From positions 1 to 64,000 of the forward strand of contig JOHN01000038.1 in NCBI GenBank assembly GCA_000719695.1: a DNA stretch of 64,000 nt. Direction: 5' to 3'. Origin of the DNA: Streptomyces sp. NRRL F-6131 (GTDB taxonomy: Bacteria; Actinomycetota; Actinomycetes; Streptomycetales; Streptomycetaceae). The position numbers were made by a program, and so were the translations under genes. Of the stretch, positions 63,892-64,000 are shown piece after piece. Within the stretch, counting starts at the first letter, position 1; every line of letters starts with the position of its first letter. The notes under the pieces are model-generated. The model was not told the DNA's origin. It was given only the letters and a program-made list of their open reading frames with translations, and made no database searches.

Positions 63892-64000
63892 CCACCACCC
63901 GGCAAGCGGCGAAGGACGCCGGAGGGCGCGCCGGCCGGCTGTCCGAGGGATCGCGGCAGGAGCGCCGGCTCGGCTGGCTGCTGTGCGCCCCCGCGGTGCT
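63888..64000 (+). CDS. ABC transporter permease, N-terminus only (runs off the window)
   Basis: GTG at 63888 overlaps the binding-protein stop by 4 nt. The 37 visible residues are a basic, hydrophilic start ending ERRLGWLLCAPAV, the typical entry into the first membrane helix of MalF-type sugar permeases. The rest is outside the window. Confidence 0.75.
   Translation, partial: MTTTRQAAKDAGGRAGRLSEGSRQERRLGWLLCAPAV

Overview
The window is 64 kb of very GC-rich DNA. Codon positions are biased to G/C, many starts are GTG, several genes are joined by ATGA/GTGA stop-start overlaps, and many products are Sec, Tat or lipoprotein exports. Families such as the STM4011-STM4015 set, the SCO2400-like zinc-ribbon protein, DUF6745, OhrR/Ohr and long NRPS genes point to a Streptomycetaceae chromosome (Streptomyces or Kitasatospora type). 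No tRNA, rRNA, CRISPR array, IS element or phage module was recognised. The last gene runs off the right edge.

Layout. 0.1-2 kb: a CorA magnesium transporter read leftwards behind an M-box (ykoK) Mg2+ riboswitch and a short Pro/Arg-rich leader ORF. 2-11 kb: a methyltransferase, a DinB protein, a PlsC acyltransferase divergent from a PAP2-lipid kinase fusion, a leaderless solute-binding protein, a small secreted protein, a DUF6745 pair, a lipoprotein and a zinc-ribbon membrane protein. 11.5-18.2 kb: a tight operon of two leucine-rich-repeat STM4015 paralogues, STM4014 (ATP-grasp), STM4013 (phosphatase-superfamily hydrolase) and two radical-SAM proteins, STM4012 and STM4011, which looks like a protein- or peptide-modification system of unknown product. 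18.7-27.3 kb: a roughly 2,650-residue secreted RHS/YD-repeat polymorphic toxin with a Hint domain and a BECR-like nuclease tip, plus a possible immunity gene. 27.9-34 kb: ohrR/ohr, small membrane and hypothetical genes, a GH16-like protein, a CBS-BON protein and an NAD-binding/DUF2867 protein. 33.8-37.2 kb: a MarR/MMPL/membrane-protein locus with two copies of the same operator. 37.4-38.9 kb: three tandem paralogues for small secreted four-cysteine proteins, each behind the same promoter block and a covarying 5' hairpin. 39-42 kb: a Tat-exported phospholipase C.

42.7-62.4 kb is a compact nonribosomal peptide region. NRPS1 is C-A-PCP with a glycine-type code. NRPS2 is C-A-PCP-thioesterase with a complete 12-helix MFS exporter fused in the same polypeptide; its code looks aspartate-type and its thioesterase has cysteine in place of the nucleophilic serine. 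NRPS3 is C-A-PCP with a lysine-type code. A separate leftward gene encodes ligase-PCP-C. Between them lie a secreted START-like protein, a TetR regulator, a secreted phospholipase D/GDPD-like enzyme, a secreted carbohydrate-binding-like protein and a DUF4259 protein. The release domain sits in the middle gene, so the assembly order cannot simply follow gene order. The likely product is a very short acylated peptide made and exported partly by one fused protein. 62.6-64 kb starts a sugar ABC transporter (lipoprotein plus the beginning of a permease).

The observations most worth following are the NRPS-TE-MFS fusion, the covarying leaders of the secreted paralogue array, the M-box plus Pro/Arg leader ORF, and the STM4011-4015 operon with two LRR partners.
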